This document shows positions 58,886 through 64,000 of a DNA stretch of 64,000 nt, in pieces. The notes beneath the pieces are model-generated. The model saw nothing but the letters and a program-made list of their open reading frames with translations, was not told the DNA's origin and ran no database searches. The position numbers were made by a program, and so were the translations under genes. Source of the stretch: Rhynochetos jubatus (Eukaryota; Chordata; Aves; Eurypygiformes; Rhynochetidae); assembly GCA_027574665.1 (NCBI GenBank), contig CM050652.1:41816307-41880306 (forward strand), read 5' to 3'. The stretch's first letter is position 1; each line of letters begins with the position of its first letter.

Positions 58886-61682
58886 AGGAGGCGGAGGAGT
58901 ATGTTTCAATTAATTAGAGGACTTAAATTCAAAAAACACTTTCTAATACTCGAGGCATCATAGATACTTTAGAGCTTAAGCTGATGCTTACCTGAGTCTT
59001 AGATATGCAGTCACTAGGGAAATGAACAGAGTGCATATGAATTTAACCATCGTATCAGGTGACTTGGATAGCCAAATTTGGAAAGGAGCACTCAGAAGAA
59101 AAATATGCATATTGCTCATTCCCGTGGGCTATTTTCTCCAAAAGCTGATTCCTGGATGTCGATGAACCGTATAGTGCTAGGTAATAGAAATATTTAAAGG
59201 ACAACGTAGACTAGTAAGTAATCTTGACGTTCTAAGGCATCAAAACAAAACCAAATGAGAAGTTCAGCTGTATTTGTCTGAGTAGTAACTCTAGCATTTC
59301 TCAGGAAATCTCTAAACATCAGTATTCCAAACAGCTCTGCAAGTGCAGTTGCATGAAGCAGTAGAGATATGGGTAGCATGGGAATGTGACTAATTTAGTA
59401 GTAGCTTCTCCTCTGAACCTTCAGAGAAATCTTACTTTCTGGTTCCTACTTTAGTGTATGCTTTCTGGGTGGACTTTAACTCATAACTTTGTAACATAAA
59501 ATGCCTGTATGATCCCAGCAAAGTGAAATCTCATAGAAAATTTCATCTGTCCTCATCTACCTAAGTGTCCTAACCAGTGGTTTGCAAAGTCGAGACGTTT
59601 CGTACCAGATGTTCTTCTTGTCCCAGGAGCCCTTCCTTCTCATTTACTTGTGTCCAGATTTGAGAAAATGGTTTAATTTCCTCACCACTGGCCAAGACTA
59701 TACCCTGGTAGGTAGGAAATGCTCAGAGGAGGTGGAGGATTAGATTCCCGCATATTCAGTAGGAACAGGACTGGGCTTCTTGCTTCCTTGGTGCATGTTC
59801 TGCTCAAAAAAACCCTCTCTGTTTCCAGGGACAGCTACCTTTTTTTTTTTTTGTTTTCCCCTAAGCATGCAAAGGCTACACGTTGTGCAGAGCTCGGTTA
59901 CAACCTCTCAGTCTGTCTCTGCGCTAAGCATGAGCGGAGCATGCCAGAGTGCATCTCAGAGGGATCTGAAGTGTGCCATTTTCCATATCCCTAAATGTAT
60001 AGGAGAGTGACGGCATCTACATATGTTGGGTGACCAAATGAACATGGTCTGTGAGAGGTGCAGTGGTGGGATGTTGGAAACTTAGGAAAAAATATTTCTC
60101 CAGACACTCTGTTTGGTATCCAAGATGTTGCCAATGTTCTTCTGTATGCACCTAAATCCTATGTTGAGCCTTAAGGTTAACTCTTTCCAGATTTGCTATT
60201 GACTTGTTGCTTGATTATATGTAATGGTATTTGGCTAAGTTTGACCTTGGAGAGCATTTGTTTATGCCTTTGTTTGCACTCACATAATCTCCAGTGTGGT
60301 ACTGGATTGCCTCTTATCACATAGAGCCAGTGTCCAACTGAAAGGGGCCTCTGAGTGCTTGTGTGGCAGTAATAACAGTAAGTCTTGAATTTCCTGATTT
60401 TTCCCTCCTCCTTCTATCTGTGCTTAGATCCCTTTCTTCCCTCAGACCATTTTATATTATTTGCATCATGTCTGTACCTAATTAAGATCTCCAGTCTGTT
60501 TGATCACACTTAAGCCCTTAGAAACGTTACCCCAAAAGCCACATAGCAGAATTTTAAATATTATTCTTCCTTACCATCACCTGAGCATGAATCAGAAATA
60601 TAATGGATGAACTGGGAAGGAAATGGTAAGCACTCCTTATGAAATGCATAGGTTGGGTATTTTCTCAGAGGGTTTAACTTGTTTACAGTCACTGCTTTGT
60701 GGTACACAAGCCTGAGAACCAACACAGTTTAAAAACTCACAGCTGAAAATGTACTCTAAGGTTTTTTTATATTCACAGAAATTGAGGTACATAATTCTCC
60801 AGTTCAAATTTGTAGCAGATATTCTTTTCAACTTACCTACGTACTCAGTCTCACTGACCAAATGGAGGAGCATCTGTAGATTTCAAAGCACATTTTGGTA
60901 CATCTGCAGCTGCAACTGTCTCAAGTTCCCATTGAATCAGATAATTCTTATCAGATATCCTTGAAGATGATAAGAGAATCAATGCTGTCAGCAAGTGTAA
61001 AGCAGCACAAAAATACAGTTTGGTGAAAAGCAGCTTCATTATAATGCAAAAAACATCTCAGCACCCCAGCCATTCTAGGAGAGCATGTGCAAGAGTTTGA
61101 GTGATTTGAATACAGAATTACCGATACAATAATTTCTGCCACACGAGACCCAAAGTGATTACTTGTCCCTGTAGGGTAAATGGACCTGCTCATCACGCAG
61201 GTCTTTGTAGAGATAATGTGTACACCTGTTTGGAAGATTTAATAGTTGTGGTTGAAATAGCAAGCCTAATGCTCAAGGGTTAGGAGGGATGGTTAAGCTT
61301 TAAAATCACTTGGAAGCAGCCGATTTTAAGTTGCCATGGCAAAGGATTTTCAGACAATGAGAAGCTTTTACATTAATATCTTTGTAAGCCTTGTTGTGAT
61401 AGAATTGTCTCTGTGAAGTGCTGTCTCTTTCTTGCTCCTGCTGACACACGCTGATAAAATCATAAAGTAATTATATAGTGCTATAATGATTTTTGGGTTT
61501 CTTCTTTGAGGGTTCTGCCACTGGTTTGGAGATTCCATCTCTGGTAGATTTTATAATAGGGAACTGTATTATTCAATATTTTGTTGTCAAAAAATTATCA
61601 AGATAGCCCCTATGTTTGCAAAAAATGCCAATATATGGAAATGGCAGTGATTTTCAATTGTTTGTCTACTAATTTTGAGCAA

Positions 61683-61751
61683 TAACTGAGTAAAACCTAT
61701 CTGTTCTTTTCTTTTTGAATTGCCTTTTTTTTTTCTTTCTTTTTTTTTCTT
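61683..61751. repeat. Pyrimidine-rich low-complexity stretch
   Basis: The core at about 61700-61751 is mainly T with interspersed C (TTCTTTTCTTTTTG, then T10, CTTTC and T9). It is low-complexity sequence; the antisense open frame here is an artefact of lysine-coding AAA/AAG. Confidence 0.75.
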
Positions 61752-64000
61752 CGTGGCTGTCATGGCTTGAGTTTTTTGCAGCATATATTTTGCAAATAGG
61801 TTCTGTGATCCTCCTGTCTCCATCCTCAGTAGCCAAAATATAGGTCTGGAAAAGTGTGTCCTATCTAAGATTAGGCTGAAATAAGAAGATTATTGGTAGG
61901 GAGAAATCTGTAGACAATTGTACAGGGATTTATTCTGTTTCTCTTTAAGGAGGGGAGAGTGTAGTGCCCAGTCTTTTCAAGACAGTTTGGAGCTGTCCTG
62001 GTTGTTGCTGGTTACATTTCAGGTTGCTCTCCTTTCAACAGGGAGCAGAACCAGGCCCTGTTTCGGTGGTTAGCTGGCCATGGTTGGTCACTCATGTGCA
62101 CATTGAATCGGAAGGCCGAGAGGACTGTAGGCCAGCACTATCATTGCTGTTCATCTTTGTCTGCTGCCCAGAAGCTGACAGCTGATGCAAACGGTATCAG
62201 TAGGACATTCAGTATGTCATGAGCAGGGAACACTTGATACCCGCGTCTGCTCGCTGCCACCTCCAAGGCTAGCTGCGGTCTTGGGTGTTTTGGAGATAAG
62301 TTTTCTGAGATGCCGCTTTTCCTGCTGGCTGCAGAGACAGGCAGGATGCAAAAGGGGAAGTTTTCAGGTCAAAAAAATGGCTTTGGGGAAAGCAGCACTG
62401 AATCTCTAGCAGCACTGCATCTCTGACATTCACGGCCAGTGGCACTTTGTCATATTGAAATTTAATTGGCTTCAGGACATAAAGTGAGGTGTATTTGTTC
62501 TGACACACTTTTAATTAAGGTTTTTATCTAATTCTTTTTAATTTAATTTTTACTTGACATTGACCATTCTGTGTTTGGGATTCTGCAGGTCTGGAAAGCT
62601 TTCAGATAGGGCTTTAATTGGAGGCTTTTCAATGTAATTATTAGTTGTGTATTACATGGGAATGAAGCCGATGCTTTGACGTTAGCACGGTATAAATGCT
62701 TCATGCACTCAGCAGCTAATGCACAGGACTGGGATCTGCATTACAATACATCATCTCCACTGTCTGTACTGCAACACAGACGGGCTATTTACTCAGTTTA
62801 GTGGCAGCAGCAGCACACAAGTAATTGGGGCCTGACAATTCTCCGTGGGTATCATTAATTTAGTGCTTGATTTTACTCATAGGAGATACCTAAATGCCAT
62901 AACAACATACAACATATTTAAACATAAATAAATTGATTGGATTACATAAATAGATTGATCCTGATTAATTTCAAATCCATATATTTTAAGACATGTTATT
63001 AGTTATGAGGAAACATGAAGCAAATTGATGCACATATATGGAAAAGAATACTTTGTTCAGCTCAGTATGAGCTCTTAGTTGTTAACTCTTTGAAATCAGC
63101 CAAAATATTTAAGCTGAGTAAAATGAATAATACAGGAAAGCTTTAGAGAGAGCTGCAGTCATTCACAAGATTAATGATATATTTGAAGGTCCCCAAAATA
63201 AAATAATCCAAAGTTACAAAAAAGGCAGCACTATGTTGAAAGAAGTGTCAGTAATTAGGGGAGGGGGGATGACCCAAACAGATATGAAATTAAGGATGCT
63301 GAATAGTGGGTGGGGATATGCTCAGTTTATGTAACAAGATAATTTAGAAAGTGAAATACAAAAATAGATAGCAAACTAAGAAATAACTGCATTGCAGCTT
63401 TTGCATATTCACAGCTCTTCCAAAAAGCTTGAAGTCTATAATTTAAAGTATCAAGGAGGAACTATTCACCTGCAGTGGCAGCACAGTAGGATTTAAATTC
63501 TCCAAACTTTCTCCGATCGTGCAACTGAAAATATGCTCACCACACGACCAAAGAGCTGCTATCCCCTTCCTATCTGTTTTCATGCTGTGGACAGAAAACA
63601 CTGCAGTCATACCATGAATGTGCTTGTAGTCCAGCAATAAGAGGAGCTCACAGGAAAACAAGTAATAGGCAGGATAGCATGCAGACAGCCCTGCCCCACT
63701 CCCTTCTCTCCTGGGAGACATGTAGAGAAGACCTTGCAGTCCAGCCCGATGAGCCGTGCATGTCCTGGAGGGTTCAATCCAGACACTCCCCAAACAGCAG
63801 AATGGCTTTCTAGCTTCCTGGTTGATTTTTATTCTGCAAAGCCAAAGCCCTGTCTAAAGACCTTGGCTGGTTTGAGCTGGAAGCATTGGAGCTGCTACTG
63901 ATCTGTATGCAAGATGGCCATTTATTTGGGGGAGGGAGTCCTTTGCCTTAGGGTAAGTTCAGAGTTAAAATAACTGTATCCTTTTACGAGTAGATAGTGC

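Larger units (their letters stand above)
44862..64000 (+). other. SYT1: SYT1 intron, at least 19.1 kb, continues past window
   Basis: No segment encoding the continuation of C2B (expected to start with the rest of an Asp codon, then PYVK and a lysine-rich strand) was found on the + strand, so the intron extends beyond the window. Contents are homopolymers (47816-47837, 49139-49154, 51812-51826, 55885-55902), a small CpG cluster (about 45567-45575), a G-rich quadruplex-type tract (58867-58885) and a pyrimidine-rich stretch (61683-61751). AT-rich blocks with homeodomain-like cores at about 48590-49080 and 62500-62970 look like possible conserved non-coding elements but are unproven. No transposon family is recognised in this 19 kb. 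Confidence 0.88.

Noticed and set aside
63443-63793. 116-codon open frame on the - strand near the window end
   Set aside because: No domain, repeat or transcript signal is recognised; it is treated as chance.
44862-64000. Search for the next SYT1 C2B exon (PYVK start, lysine-rich strand)
   Set aside because: No matching segment was seen. The next exon is inferred to be outside the window, though a manual scan could miss a diverged or mis-assembled exon.

Overview
This 64 kb window is vertebrate nuclear DNA, almost certainly from a bird. It lies inside one very large gene, synaptotagmin-1 (SYT1), read on the + strand. The evidence is five exons whose translations match the SYT1 family in order, each flanked by AG/GT splice sites and joining in frame, plus two CR1 LINE fragments and an otherwise repeat-poor, AT-rich background. 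Sparse transposons, CR1 as the only recognisable family, and CR1 copies truncated at the 5' end all point to a bird. The species cannot be determined from the sequence alone.

Layout: 1-1046 is the 3' end of the intron that follows the first coding exon. 1047-1231 encodes the transmembrane segment, the palmitoylation-type cysteine cluster and the lysine-rich juxtamembrane region. 14510-14632 encodes the acidic linker and the first strand of C2A. 17727-17894 and 22008-22175 are two 168-bp exons that together encode the rest of C2A, including all five of its aspartate Ca2+ ligands. 44744-44861 encodes the C2A-C2B linker and the start of C2B. The codon for the next C2B Ca2+ ligand (D309, rat numbering) is split by the final donor site. 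The window ends at least 19 kb into the following intron. The N-terminal lumenal exon and the rest of C2B are outside the window. The five exons total 762 bp and cover about residues 55-309 of a protein of about 422 residues.

Everything else is intronic. Supported non-coding features are two CR1 fragments in opposite orientations (about 19395-20165 on the - strand, about 32057-32640 on the + strand), several homopolymer tracts, a period-5 tandem repeat, short local duplications, three inverted repeats (a perfect 22-bp palindrome, a 14-bp-stem hairpin and a 10-bp-stem hairpin) and two G-quadruplex-type tracts. No second gene, tRNA, rRNA, CRISPR array, endogenous retrovirus or bacterial-type system is visible.

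The protein is the synaptic-vesicle Ca2+ sensor for fast neurotransmitter release: it is anchored in the vesicle membrane and its two C2 domains bind Ca2+, acidic phospholipids and SNAREs. I do not see a previously undescribed system here. The points most worth a second look are the structural DNA/RNA motifs in the introns, the in-frame symmetry of the C2A exons, and a few candidate cryptic exons or conserved non-coding blocks that need comparative alignment.
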